From Mesorhizobium amorphae (GTDB lineage Bacteria > Pseudomonadota > Alphaproteobacteria > Rhizobiales > Rhizobiaceae), in the NCBI RefSeq assembly GCF_014843845.1, contig NZ_JHQS01000007.1:248001-312000 (forward strand): a stretch of 64,000 nucleotides of DNA. The letters are read 5' to 3'. Both the position numbers and the translations under genes were made by a program. The notes under the pieces are model-generated. The model did no database searches and was not told where the DNA came from. It saw only the letters and a program-made list of their open reading frames with translations. Shown piece by piece: positions 54,033-63,717 of the stretch. Positions within the stretch are counted from its first letter, which is position 1. Each line of letters starts with the position of its first letter.

Positions 54033-54809
54033 CTATCGATCTTGTGAATAGCCGGCTGCGCGTCCGGCCTTGGCCATATCGACCAGGACCGGCCGCAAAT
54101 CGCGGGCCGTCTTCAGCGGTTCGGGGAAGAAGACCCGGCATATAGTGTCGCCCGAGGCCAGGTCCATGCCGTCGGCGTCGAAGCCGGTGGCAATCCAGCC
54201 ATCGCCATCGGCCTTGGCATAGTGATGCGCATAGATGGCGATTGCGTCGAGGCGATCGGCATTCATGTGGTCGAGAGCCGATTGTTCGCCGGCAGCCAGT
54301 TCGTCGACGACCGGCCCGGTGGTGACCAGGTCGCTACGATCGAGCAGATAGGCCTTGCCGAAGCCGCCATTGAGGCTGGCGCGCTCGGGCTCGAGCCGGA
54401 AGATCGAGAAGTCACCAAGCCCGGCATAGAGCCGTGCCTTCGGATTGCGGTTGAGATAGCGCCGCTCTGCGCGGGCATGCTCGTCCGATCCACGCTCGAG
54501 CCGTCGTGCCTTGCAGATCAGGGTGACACGCGGATGCGCCAGCGGATCGCCCTTGCCGGGCTCGCCGACAAGCAGCGAGCAGCGCGGGTCGGCGAGGACG
54601 GCGCCGGTATGCGCCGACAGCATCGACACCAGGATTAGCGGCGCGCCGTCAACATCGGTGGCGACGCCAACCCTGCTCGCCAATGGCGATCCGGTCGCGG
54701 GTTCGATAACGGCCAGCGCGCCGAAACGGGCGCCGCGGATCAGCGTCCTTGCCAGCCGGATCGCTTCGGCGTCGGTCTCGCGGATGACGTCCTTGTTCCG
54801 ATCAACCAA
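54033..54809 (-). CDS. HugZ-like heme-utilisation/flavin-fold protein
   Basis: A 258-residue protein: an N-terminal split-barrel domain (RTLIRGARFGALAVIEPATG, PLASRVGVATDVDGAPLILV) and a C-terminal DUF2470 segment (ALDHMNADRLDAIAIYAHHY, then ATGFDADGMDL). The HugZ family degrades or binds heme. The best start is a TTG at 54809, since a stop codon lies a few codons upstream. Confidence 0.85.
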   Translation of the reverse strand: MVDRNKDVIRETDAEAIRLARTLIRGARFGALAVIEPATGSPLASRVGVATDVDGAPLILVSMLSAHTGAVLADPRCSLLVGEPGKGDPLAHPRVTLICKARRLERGSDEHARAERRYLNRNPKARLYAGLGDFSIFRLEPERASLNGGFGKAYLLDRSDLVTTGPVVDELAAGEQSALDHMNADRLDAIAIYAHHYAKADGDGWIATGFDADGMDLASGDTICRVFFPEPLKTARDLRPVLVDMAKAGRAAGYSQDR

Positions 54810-54849
54810 AAGTGTTCACCGTCATAAGTCGATTTTCCTTCTCCACTTA

Positions 54850-56015
54850 TCAACCGATCACGCCTGATTTGACAAGGGCTTCGACCTCGCCTTGCGCAAA
54901 ACCGAAACGCCTCAGCACCATCACCGGCTGGAGATCGTGTTCGTCCGGCATGGTGGCAAGCGTTGACGGCGTTTGCGAGAAGCGCGGCGCCGGGGCAGGG
55001 CGATCGAGCCTGCCTGCCTTCACAAAAGCGCTGCGGGCACGATTGTGCGGATGGTTTTTGGCTTCCTGCAGCGATAGCACCGGCGCGACGCAGGCGTCGG
55101 TATCCGCAAACAGGGCGGCCCAGTCGTCGCGCGTCTTCCGCTTGACCCGAGCGGCGATGGTGGCACGCATCTCCGGCCATAACGACTTGTCGAACTGGCC
55201 GCGCACAAAGTGCTCGTCGAGTGGCAGCAGCCTGGCGAATTCGGCGAAGAAGCGGGGTTCAAGGCAGCCAACGGCGACATGGCGTCCGTCTGCCGTCTCG
55301 TAAGTGTCGTAGAAGGGCGCGCCGGAATCGAGCAGGTTTACGCCGCGTGCATCCCGCCAAAGGCCGGCCGCCATCAGGGCATGGACTGGCGCCGCCAGCA
55401 TCGAGGCGCCCTCGACCATGGCCGCGTCGATGACCTGGCCCTTGCCGGAGCGCGAGCGCTGGAACAGCGCGGCCAGCACGCCGGCAATCAGCATCATGGC
55501 ACCGCCGCCATAGTCGGCGACGAGGTTGAGCGGCGGCACCGGTTGCCGCCCTCGCTGCCGATGGCGTGCAGCACGCCGGAATAGGCAAGATAGGTGATGT
55601 CGTGGCCGGCGCGACCGGCGAACGGCCCATCCTGGCCGAAACCGGTCATGCGGCCGTAGATCAGCGCCGGGTTGCGTGCCAGCACCGGATCAGGCCCGAG
55701 GCCGAGCCGTTCCATGACGCCGGGACGAAACCCTTCGATCAGCATGTCGGCCTTTTCGACAAGGCTGAGCAACAGTCCTGCACCTTCGGGGCGCTTCAGG
55801 TCGATGCGCAGGATGGACCGGCCATGGCGGTCGAGGTCGTAGTCTTCCGGCCGCGCCATCAGAGGCTGGCCGGAGCCCGCCCGTTCGATGCGCAGCACCT
55901 CGGTGCCCATCTCGGACAGCATCAGTCCAGCCAGCGGTACCGGGCCGAGGCCGGCCATCTCGATCACGACCAGACCGCTGAGCGGGCCGCTCCTGGCCGG
56001 GACGGGAGTGCTCAT
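54850..56015 (-). pseudogene. CaiB/BaiF CoA-transferase with one frameshift
   Basis: The N-terminal 158 codons (VIEMAGLGPVPLAGLMLSEM through GVLHAIGSEGGN) and the C-terminal 228 codons (VPPLNLVADYGGGAMMLIAG to the stop) are in different frames and meet near 55541. The expected GGxPVPPLNLVADYGGG would be restored by one extra base in GGCAACCGG. The whole fits a 380-residue alpha-methylacyl-CoA racemase-type enzyme, with the catalytic Asp in GHDITYLA present. It is either a recent pseudogene or a sequencing error. The SDR directly upstream would fit a branched-chain acyl-CoA pathway. Confidence 0.85.
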
Positions 56016-56021
56016 GGCTGG

Positions 56022-56783
56022 CTATTTCGGCGCCATGCGGATGGCGCCGTCGAGACGGATGGTCTCGCCGTTCAGCATCTGGTTCTCGACGATATGGAGC
56101 GCGAGTGCTGCATATTCGGAAGGCTCGCCCAGACGAGACGGGAAGGGCACGGCGGCACCCAGCGAATCCTGCACCTCCTGCGGCATGCCGGCCATCATCG
56201 GCGTCCTGAAGATGCCGGGTGCAATCGTGCTGACGCGGATGCCGGAACGCGCGAGGTCGCGGGCCACGGGCAGCGTCATGCCGACGACGCCGCCCTTGGA
56301 TGCGGAATAGGCCGCCTGGCCGATCTGACCGTCATAGGCCGCGACGGAAGCGGTGTTGACGATGACGCCGCGCTCGCCGCCTGCCAGCGGCTCGAGCTTC
56401 GCCGCCCGGTCGGCGAACAGACGGATCATGTTGAAGGTGCCGATCAGGTTGATCTCGATCACCTTGCGGTATTGCTCGAGCGGATGCGGACCATCCTTGC
56501 CGATCGTCTTCACGCCGATGGCGATGCCGGCGCAATTGACCAGGATGCGCGGTTCACCGAGCCGCTCCGCCACTTCGGCGAAGGCGGCCACTCCGCTCTC
56601 GCTGCTGCTGACGTCGCACTGGACGGCAATGCCGCCAATATCGGCCGCCACCATCTTCGCACGGTCGATGCCGACATCGAGGATGGCGACGCGCGCGCCC
56701 TTGGCGGCAAGTGCTCGGGCTGTCGCCTCGCCGAGGCCGGAGCCGCCGCCGGTGACGATCGCAATTTGGCCATTGGGGTTCAT
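56022..56783 (-). CDS. SDR of the 3-hydroxyacyl-CoA dehydrogenase type
   Basis: A 253-residue SDR from the ATG at 56783 with GAGGA upstream. [28 protein letters not shown] and YSASKGG are the family motifs; [16 protein letters not shown] and AIRMAPK at the end match type II 3-hydroxyacyl-CoA dehydrogenases (HSD17B10-like). It lies six bases before the CoA-transferase gene and is probably its operon partner in acyl-CoA breakdown. Confidence 0.87.
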   Translation of the reverse strand: MNPNGQIAIVTGGGSGLGEATARALAAKGARVAILDVGIDRAKMVAADIGGIAVQCDVSSSESGVAAFAEVAERLGEPRILVNCAGIAIGVKTIGKDGPHPLEQYRKVIEINLIGTFNMIRLFADRAAKLEPLAGGERGVIVNTASVAAYDGQIGQAAYSASKGGVVGMTLPVARDLARSGIRVSTIAPGIFRTPMMAGMPQEVQDSLGAAVPFPSRLGEPSEYAALALHIVENQMLNGETIRLDGAIRMAPK

Positions 56784-56853
56784 GCCGGCGTCCTCCACAG
56801 ATTTTGGATGATGCTACGAAGCTCGCAGCGCAGGCGCAACCGGCAGGATAGCC

Positions 56854-57390
56854 TCAAGCCATGACCGGGACGGGATCGGAAACCCGCGCCACGTCCGCAT
56901 GGCAGACCTCGCCCGACAGCCGGGCCACGGCGCCTGGTACGATCTCGTGCGACAAAAGCCGGTCGAGGTCGACCGGGCGCGGCATGGAGATCTGCCCGCG
57001 CGGGATCCTCTTGAAGCCGAGCGGGCCGTAATAGGGCTCGTCGCCAACCAGCATCACCGCCGGCATACCGGCCTTGGTGGCGGCCTCCAGTGCGATTGCC
57101 ACCAGCCGGCGGCCGATGCCGAGATTCTTGAAGGCAGGCCGCACCGCGAGCGGCCCGAGCATCAGCGCGCGGCCGACGCCGGCCGCGATGCGCGTCATCC
57201 GCACCGAGGCGACGACAATATCGCCATCGACGGCGACGAAGGACAAAGCGCGCTCATGCCCTCCGGATTCGCGGATCTTGTAGGCAGCGAGCACGAAACG
57301 GCCCGGCCCGAAGGCTTCGTCGTTGATGGCTTCGATTTCGGGATCGTGCGCCGGGGTTTCCGGCAGGTATTTCACGTCGGCAAGGCTCAT
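56854..57390 (-). CDS. GNAT N-acetyltransferase
   Basis: The 178 residues have the GNAT core: VASVRMTRIAAGVGRALMLG, then GPLAVRPAFKNLGIGRRLVA with the acetyl-CoA-binding Q/RxxGxG-like loop, and MLVGDEPYYGPLGFKRI. Close in form to YhbS-type enzymes, which acetylate small amines or are involved in tRNA-linked functions; substrate unknown. Confidence 0.86.
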   Translation of the reverse strand: MSLADVKYLPETPAHDPEIEAINDEAFGPGRFVLAAYKIRESGGHERALSFVAVDGDIVVASVRMTRIAAGVGRALMLGPLAVRPAFKNLGIGRRLVAIALEAATKAGMPAVMLVGDEPYYGPLGFKRIPRGQISMPRPVDLDRLLSHEIVPGAVARLSGEVCHADVARVSDPVPVMA

Positions 57391-57664
57391 GGTCTTTGCG
57401 TTCCGGTAGAGGAGGAAAGGTTTGCTGCAAGCGGCAGCGTTCGCCAGTCAGCGCTTCATCAAGCGCGGGCGCCCTTTCGTCGTCGGTCAAACCGGATCGT
57501 GGCAAAGTCGAACATGCGGATTGTCCGCTAGCATCAAATTCCGGCCGCTGCAATCGGCCGTTTTCGTCCGCCGTTTCGGCCGAGTGACGGTCTGTTCAGC
57601 ACATGACGACTTCGGCAGGGCAACCTTGCGCCTACATGCACCATTAACACGCAAGGAGTTTTGC

Positions 57665-58654
57665 ATGGGATTGCTGATCGAAGGCAGGTGGCAGGACCGC
57701 TGGTATGATACGGCGGACAACGGCGGCAGGTTCGTGCGGGCGCTGGCGCAATGGCGCGACTGGATCACCGTTGACGGGTCGCCGGCGGAGGGGCGAAGGC
57801 GCGGCTTCAGGGCCGAGCCCGGACGCTACCACCTCTACGTCTCGCTTGCCTGCCCGTGGGCACACCGGACGCTGATCCTGCGCGTGCTGAAGAAGCTGGA
57901 AGGCATCATCTCCGTCTCGGTCGTGCATCATTTCATGGGTGCGGACGGCTGGACGTTCCTGGCCGAGGACGGCGCCACCGGCGATACGCTTTACGGTCTC
58001 GATTTCCTGCACCAGATCTATGCCAAGGCCGATCCTGCCTATTCCGGCCGGGTGACGGTGCCGGTGCTGTGGGACAAAAAGGAACAGACGATCGTCTCCA
58101 ACGAGTCCTCCGAGATTATCCGCATGCTCAATTCGGCATTCGACGAATGGGGCGATGCGAGCCTCGACTTCTATCCCGAGGACCTGCGCGGCGAGATCGA
58201 CCGCATCAATGCGCTGGTCTATCCCGCAATCAACAACGGCGTCTACCGGGCCGGCTTCGCCACCACGCAACGCGCCTATGAAGAGGCGTTCGGCGAATTG
58301 TTCGCCGCGCTCGATACGCTGGAGCAGCGGCTGTCAAAGCGGCGCTATCTCGCCGGCGACCGCATCACCGAGGCCGACTGGCGGCTGTTCACCACGCTGG
58401 TGCGCTTCGACCCGGTCTATGTCGGCCATTTCAAGTGCAATCTGCGCCGCATCGCCGACTATCCGAACCTGTCGAACTATCTGCGCGATCTCTACCAGGT
58501 GCCCGGCGTCGCCGGCACGGTCAACCTGCACCACATCAAGGCGCACTATTACGGCAGCCACCGGACGATCAACCCGACCGGGATCGTGCCGGTCGGGCCG
58601 GAGCTGGATTATGCCGCGCCGCACGATCGCGGGCGGTTCGGGAAGGCTGCATGA
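57665..58654 (+). CDS. Glutathionyl-hydroquinone reductase
   Basis: A 329-residue Xi-class glutathione transferase from the ATG at 57665 after AAGGAG. The redox Cys is in VSLACPWAHRTLILRVLKKL; FMGADGWTF, SNESSEIIRMLNSAF and the ITEADWRLFTTLVRFDPVYV helix are hallmark sequences. It reduces glutathionylated hydroquinones. It belongs with YqjG/PcpF. Confidence 0.93.
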   Translation: MGLLIEGRWQDRWYDTADNGGRFVRALAQWRDWITVDGSPAEGRRRGFRAEPGRYHLYVSLACPWAHRTLILRVLKKLEGIISVSVVHHFMGADGWTFLAEDGATGDTLYGLDFLHQIYAKADPAYSGRVTVPVLWDKKEQTIVSNESSEIIRMLNSAFDEWGDASLDFYPEDLRGEIDRINALVYPAINNGVYRAGFATTQRAYEEAFGELFAALDTLEQRLSKRRYLAGDRITEADWRLFTTLVRFDPVYVGHFKCNLRRIADYPNLSNYLRDLYQVPGVAGTVNLHHIKAHYYGSHRTINPTGIVPVGPELDYAAPHDRGRFGKAA

Positions 58655-58655
58655 T

Positions 58656-59171
58656 CTACCAGTAGGGCGAGGGCTTCTCGCCGTGAAAAACCTCGGCGAT
58701 CCGGCGCAGCGTCGCCGGGGTGGTTGCTTCCGGCAAGTTATCGAGCGGGAAGAAGGCGGCTTCGGCGATCTCGTGGTCCGGCAGCTTCGGCGCCGTCTGG
58801 CTAAAGCCTTCGATCAGATAGAGGCCGACATGGTCGCGCTTGCTGGACCGGCTGTTGAAATGCATCGACCTCAGCACCGGCGGAGCGATCAGCGCGATGT
58901 TGCCCTCCTCGGCAAGCTCGCGCGCCAACGCCTCGACCAGTGTCTCGCCGGTTTCGACGCCGCCGCCCGGCAGTTGCCAGCCCGGAACATAGGTGTGGCG
59001 GATCAGAAAGACGCTGTCGGAACCGCGGTCGTGAATGAGGCCGCGCACGCCGAGCGTCATCGGCCGCCGCAGCAGGAAATATAGATGGAACAGCCTTGAT
59101 CTCAGGCCCGGCCAGCCGGTCTGGCGCAAGGCCAATTCCGGGTCTGACGTTGTCGTCATCCGTGAAACCAT
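58656..59171 (-). CDS. NUDIX hydrolase
   Basis: About 170 residues with a complete Nudix box, GGGVETGETLVEALARELAE then EGN. An N-terminal helix (SRLFHLYFLLRRPMTLGVRG) is typical of rhizobial members. Two starts are possible, ATG at 59171 or at 59159. Substrate unknown. The stop is two bases from the convergent reductase stop. Confidence 0.88.
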   Translation of the reverse strand: MVSRMTTTSDPELALRQTGWPGLRSRLFHLYFLLRRPMTLGVRGLIHDRGSDSVFLIRHTYVPGWQLPGGGVETGETLVEALARELAEEGNIALIAPPVLRSMHFNSRSSKRDHVGLYLIEGFSQTAPKLPDHEIAEAAFFPLDNLPEATTPATLRRIAEVFHGEKPSPYW

Positions 59172-59209
59172 GAGTGGTAAGCGGGGGCCGCGTCGCTTAT
59201 GAATGAGGG

Positions 59210-60145
59210 ATGTTCAGGCTCGCGCATATTTCCGATATCCATCTGGGACCGCTCCCCGGTGTAACCTATCGCGAACTCGCCTCCAAGCGCGTGGTCGGCT
59301 ACGTCAACTGGCAACGCAACCGCCGCCGCCATATGCACGACGCGGTCATCGACACGCTGCTTGCCGATATGAAGGCCAGCGCCCCCGATCACCTCGCGGT
59401 GACGGGGGATCTGGTCAATCTGGCGCTCGACGGCGAGATCGAAATGGCCAGGCACTGGCTGGAGACGCTGGGTTCGCCGCATGACGTGTCGGTCGTTCCG
59501 GGCAACCATGACGCCTATGTGCCGGGCGCTTTCGACAAGTCCTGCCGTTCCTGGGCGGCGTGGATGACCGGCGACGACGTCAACACACCGGTCGACCGCC
59601 ATTCTTTTCCCTATTTGCGGGTACGCGACAACATCGCGCTGATCGGCGTTTCGACGGCGCGCGCCACCGCCCCATTCATGGCCAATGGCTTCTTCAGGGA
59701 GGGCCAAGCGCAGAGGCTCGGCCGAATGCTCGACGCGACGGCCGAGCGCGGCCTGTTCCGGGTCATCATGATCCACCATCCGCCGGTGCGCGGCGCCGTT
59801 TCGCAGTACAAGCGGCTGTTCGGCATTGCGCTCTTCCAGAAGATCGTTCGCCGGCATGGGGCCGAACTTATCCTGCACGGCCATTCGCACGATCCGAGCC
59901 TGTTCTTCATCGGTGGCCGTGGCGCCAAGATCCCGGCCGTCGGTGTCGCAGCCGCCGGACAGGGGCTTGGCGGCAGGCACCCGGCCGCGCAGTACAATCT
60001 GATCGATGTCGACGGCGACAAGGGCAACTGGCGGATCCGCTTGACGCGACGCGGCCTGACCGGGCCAGCTCTTCCGCCTTCGGAGCTGCAGGTGCTGGAA
60101 CTTGGCGCCGATGCGGAAGCATCGCGCCAGCTGGTCAGAAGCTGA
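59210..60145 (+). CDS. Metallophosphoesterase
   Basis: A 311-residue calcineurin-like phosphoesterase with all metal motifs: LAHISDIHLG, AVTGDLVN, VVPGNHDAYVPG, IMIHHPPVRG and LHGHSHDPSL. Similar enzymes act on nucleoside diphosphate-lipids or cyclic nucleotides. It ends 11 bases inside the next, convergent gene. Confidence 0.9.
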   Translation: MFRLAHISDIHLGPLPGVTYRELASKRVVGYVNWQRNRRRHMHDAVIDTLLADMKASAPDHLAVTGDLVNLALDGEIEMARHWLETLGSPHDVSVVPGNHDAYVPGAFDKSCRSWAAWMTGDDVNTPVDRHSFPYLRVRDNIALIGVSTARATAPFMANGFFREGQAQRLGRMLDATAERGLFRVIMIHHPPVRGAVSQYKRLFGIALFQKIVRRHGAELILHGHSHDPSLFFIGGRGAKIPAVGVAAAGQGLGGRHPAAQYNLIDVDGDKGNWRIRLTRRGLTGPALPPSELQVLELGADAEASRQLVRS

Positions 60146-60752
60146 TCTTCATCGCCACAAGGCGGTCCCAGAACAGCACGATCGACACAGCCAGCCCAAC
60201 CAAAGCGCCGGCAAGGATCAGGCCGAGGCCGGACAGGAAGGCCGACCCGGCCTTGCCGCGCTGAGCAGCCCGCAATGGCGGCTCGGCTTCGGCCACCGCG
60301 ACACGCGTCATGCCAGAGGCGGCGTGCTCGACCCCGCCCTCCATCATCCTTTGACGTTCGACGACACGCTCGGCAACATAGCGCGTCACCTGGTCGGCGA
60401 CGATTTTCATGTCGGTCGATTCGGCGAGAACCACGCGGCCGATGCGGGTATCCCTGAGAAACCGGTAGGTGCGGCGATCCCGCCCCATGGCGACATGGCT
60501 GACCGCATCGATCCACAGACGCGGCTGCAGGCCGGACGATACCGCGAAGTCGAAATTGTCCATATCGGCGGGCACATCGGCAAAGACGGGAGCGAGCTCG
60601 GCGGCAAGCAATTCGAGCCGCATGCGGTGCGCTTCGCGCAAGTCGACGACCACATCGTCGCGGTCGGCAAAGGCGTTCTTCACGTCGCGAATGGCGTCGG
60701 ACAGGTTTCGCGACGGATCGATCGGGGTGATTTTCTCGCCTGTGTCCTTCAT
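60135..60752 (-). CDS. Conserved-type membrane-anchored protein
   Basis: A 205-residue protein from the ATG at 60752. The soluble part has HRMRLELLAAELAPVFADVP and RLWIDAVSHVAMGRDRRTYR; a C-terminal membrane helix (FLSGLGLILAGALVGLAVSI) anchors it. I have no family name beyond rhizobial hypothetical; a tail-anchored inner-membrane protein is likely. Confidence 0.75.
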   Translation of the reverse strand: MKDTGEKITPIDPSRNLSDAIRDVKNAFADRDDVVVDLREAHRMRLELLAAELAPVFADVPADMDNFDFAVSSGLQPRLWIDAVSHVAMGRDRRTYRFLRDTRIGRVVLAESTDMKIVADQVTRYVAERVVERQRMMEGGVEHAASGMTRVAVAEAEPPLRAAQRGKAGSAFLSGLGLILAGALVGLAVSIVLFWDRLVAMKISF

Positions 60753-60830
60753 CGGCGTTGCTTCGCGGTTGGTTAACAGCGAGTTAACATAGTCGTCGGC
60801 AAAATGCACCCGCGAGATGATGACTGCGGA

Positions 60831-61637
60831 TCAGCTCGCCGCCGCGTCAAGACTCGGCTGAAGGCGTCTGCTGCCGCGGCGGTTCATGTTGCGACGCACC
60901 GCCGTGGCGACAAGGTCAGGCGCTTCCTCGGCCAGCATGTGGCCGGCCCCCAGAACATGGTGCAGATGAAAATGCACGGGCATATCGTCGGCCTGGCAAA
61001 CCGGCAGCACGGCATCGTCCGTTCCCCAGACCACCATCACCGGCATTTTCAGCGTTTCGAGCTGTTCGCGCGGGATGGCACCCTGCCGGTCATCCCTGGT
61101 CATGGACGCGGCAAACTCGACAAGCTTTTGCAACTGACCCGGGCGTCGACGCATCTCGTCAAGCACATCCACGACGTGCTCCGGGGGTTGGCTCAGCGGC
61201 CCGGACATGGCGGCGAGACAGGTACGGATCTCACTTTTGCCGGTGGCGGCCGCATAGCGGCGCAAAAGAGGGCCGTTGATTTCCGGGCCAAAGCCGCCCG
61301 GTGCCAAAAGTGTCAGTGAGGCAACCCTTTCGGGCTCGGCCAATGCCATCAGCACAGCCACCGCGCCGCCCATCGAATGGCCGACCAGGTGCACCCTTTT
61401 CATGCCACGCGCGGCAAGGTCCGTCAGAGCGGCCCGAGCGGCCGTCCTGGCCGAACCACTGCCAGGGAAATCGAGAGAAAGCCCATGCCCGGGAAGGTCG
61501 TAGGCCAGCGTCCGCATGTCGGGCAAAAGCATCGACGTCACGTCGCGCCAGACCTCATGGCAGCCACCGAAGCCGTGCAGGAAGGCGACAGTCTTCGGAC
61601 CGATACCGCGTTCGGCAGCGTGGAGGGATGAACTCAT
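60831..61637 (-). CDS. Alpha/beta hydrolase
   Basis: The 268 residues have the hydrolase fold: oxyanion FLHGFGGCHEVW, DLPGHGLS, nucleophile in VHLVGHSMGGAVAV, Asp in VVWGTDDAVLP and His in HVLGAGHMLAEEAPDL. Resembles the lipase/acyltransferase-like domain of acetoin dehydrogenase E2 hydrolases, without lipoyl domain. Substrate unknown. Confidence 0.88.
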   Translation of the reverse strand: MSSSLHAAERGIGPKTVAFLHGFGGCHEVWRDVTSMLLPDMRTLAYDLPGHGLSLDFPGSGSARTAARAALTDLAARGMKRVHLVGHSMGGAVAVLMALAEPERVASLTLLAPGGFGPEINGPLLRRYAAATGKSEIRTCLAAMSGPLSQPPEHVVDVLDEMRRRPGQLQKLVEFAASMTRDDRQGAIPREQLETLKMPVMVVWGTDDAVLPVCQADDMPVHFHLHHVLGAGHMLAEEAPDLVATAVRRNMNRRGSRRLQPSLDAAAS

Positions 61638-61757
61638 GAAAATTGATGATTGTTGCTGAACCGGACGGATAGCGAATTCCAGATTGTGGCTGGATTGCTC
61701 CCAGACCAGATCGATGGCCAGTAAAATTTTCGCGATCCAGCGCGCGCTTGGCGCACG

Positions 61758-63530
61758 TCAGCTGGCGTTGCCGAGCCCTGCCGCGCGCAACGCCCCGACC
61801 AGCCGGTCGGTCAGATCGGTGGGGTATTTCCTGTCGACGAAGGTCGAGCGCGGATTGGCGGCGAACTTCGGAAATTTGGCGACCAGCTCGTTGGTCAGCT
61901 GGCTCGCCAGCTGATCGCGGCCGGCTATCTTGGCGCCGATCAGGCGCGCCGCCAGATAGTGCGATTTGGTTGCCGTCGTGCGCAACGACTCGCTGGCGAT
62001 GGCGGCCCTATTCGTGTCGCCCAGCATGAATGCGCCGACAAAAAGCCCGTAGTCCCACCAAGTCGGGTGGCCGCTGAAGGTTTCGACGGCGTGGGCCAGG
62101 ATCGGGGTTCCTTCGCTGTATTTGCCGGCGAAAATCAGTCCATAGCCGTAAGCCGCCGCCATGCCGAGGTCGTAAGGGTTGAGCTCATGGGCCTTGCGCA
62201 TCCAGCGGATTGATTCATCCATATTGCCGAGGCGCGAATTGAGATAGCCATAAGCGCGATGTGCGTAGGGGCTGGTCGGCCCCATCTGAACAGCGCGATG
62301 GGCAAACGACATCGCCTGTTCGATCGTCGCGCCGGGCGGATAGGAATAGTGATCGGTGACAGCCTCGAGATGCAGGGAGGCGAGTTCCGAATAGACCAGC
62401 GATGATTTCGCGCCCTGGCTGGCGAGATTTTCCAGGCAGCGATAGGCAGCTTCGTGAGTCTTGGCGCTCTGGTCGAGATAGTAGCTGTCATTGAGCACAA
62501 GACACCCCATCAGGCCGGTCTCGATGCCGCTCTGTTCAATGTAGGTGTAGATCGGTCCGTAGGCAGGGATGGTCGAGGTCAGTATGTTGGCGATACTGTC
62601 TTCGATCGCGCCCGGCGCGCTGTCGACGGCCGACAGGTTGCGTGACAACAGCACCCGGCCGGTCGCGACATTCTGCAGTTCGAGCGTCACGTCGCTCGCC
62701 GCGGGTCCCGGCAGGATATCGAATACGAAGCTGGTGGCGTCGCCGGCCGGATCGCGGGTGCCGTCGGCATCACGTCCGATGAAGTCTATCGTGTCGAACC
62801 CGGCGAGGCCGGCGCGCAGCGAAGCAGCCACACGGGCAGCCTCCGGGCCATTGGCCTTCACGGCGATGTAGACCAGCGGCAAGGTTTCCACCGGAGGTGA
62901 CGCTACGCTGCTCGTCGCCACCGCGGTCTCTACGGCCGAGGCTGAACCACTGCTGCCGAGCAGGACATCGCTGCCCTGGCGAAGGATCAGCACCCCGAGC
63001 ATGGCGATGACCACGACAATCGCGCCCCAGAAGAACTTCAGGTGCCGGGTGAGCGACGGCCCAGGTTCGGGCGCGGCAGCGGGCGACATCAGCGGGGCGG
63101 CGTGGACGATGTCGAGGTCGGGCAGTTCCGTGGGGGCGATCGTCGGCGCAGTGCCTTCCGCCGGCTCCAACTCGGCCGGCAGGCGAATTGCATTCAGTTC
63201 ATAGGAAGGAACGTAGCCGCCGCGCGGAATGGCGATGCGCACCGGCTCGCCAACGCCTTCATTGGCGAAGTAGTTCTGCAGAAGCTCGCGCAGCCTGCCA
63301 GCCTGAACCCGAACGACGGCATCGGTAGACGGATCGAAATCGCCGTCCTTGCCGAAGACGTCCATGGCGATGGAAAAGCCCTTGAGCCGGTCAGCCTCGC
63401 CGGCCTGTTCGCGTTCGACCAGATAGCGCAGCAGTTTTCGCGCACGCTCGGACCGTCCGAACGTTTCGCTGGCTAGCAGTCGCTCCAATGTCTCGCGCAC
63501 TGCGGGGGCGGCAGGCGTGGCATGCTGCAA
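61758..63530 (-). CDS. Membrane wHTH-TPR signalling protein
   Basis: A 590-residue protein with an N-terminal winged-helix-like domain (RARKLLRYLVEREQAGEADR, then DPSTDAVVRVQAGRLRELLQ), one membrane helix near residue 175 (FFWGAIVVVIAMLGVLILR), a TolB-like middle domain and TPR-type repeats (SFAHRAVQMGPTSPYAHRAY, NMDESIRWMRKAHELNPYDL). The design recalls CadC-type membrane-bound regulators with a periplasmic or large C-terminal sensor. Target and signal unknown. Confidence 0.82.
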   Translation of the reverse strand: MQHATPAAPAVRETLERLLASETFGRSERARKLLRYLVEREQAGEADRLKGFSIAMDVFGKDGDFDPSTDAVVRVQAGRLRELLQNYFANEGVGEPVRIAIPRGGYVPSYELNAIRLPAELEPAEGTAPTIAPTELPDLDIVHAAPLMSPAAAPEPGPSLTRHLKFFWGAIVVVIAMLGVLILRQGSDVLLGSSGSASAVETAVATSSVASPPVETLPLVYIAVKANGPEAARVAASLRAGLAGFDTIDFIGRDADGTRDPAGDATSFVFDILPGPAASDVTLELQNVATGRVLLSRNLSAVDSAPGAIEDSIANILTSTIPAYGPIYTYIEQSGIETGLMGCLVLNDSYYLDQSAKTHEAAYRCLENLASQGAKSSLVYSELASLHLEAVTDHYSYPPGATIEQAMSFAHRAVQMGPTSPYAHRAYGYLNSRLGNMDESIRWMRKAHELNPYDLGMAAAYGYGLIFAGKYSEGTPILAHAVETFSGHPTWWDYGLFVGAFMLGDTNRAAIASESLRTTATKSHYLAARLIGAKIAGRDQLASQLTNELVAKFPKFAANPRSTFVDRKYPTDLTDRLVGALRAAGLGNAS

Positions 63531-63674
63531 GTGTCGATCCTCTCGAAGTCGGCACAGGTTGAGGCGCGATCATATAGCGCTGGCACTGCCGCACAAGCAT
63601 GGTTGTATTATGCTATCGCGTAAGCCACCGGATAATTGCCCATGGTTAACGCGAGAGCCGGCTTGCAGGCAGGG

Positions 63675-63706
63675 CCCTGGAGCACCGCCGATGCGGCGCG
63701 CCAGGG
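63675..63706 (-). terminator. Hairpin after leuA
   Basis: CCCTGG pairs with CCAGGG and an inner GC pairing extends it, 11 bases downstream of the leuA stop on its strand; no T run. Confidence 0.45.
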
Positions 63707-63717
63707 GTTTGGAAAGA

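Noticed and set aside
55566..56864. 432-codon plus-strand frame
   Set aside because: Antisense to the CoA-transferase and SDR genes; composition is that of a shadow frame.
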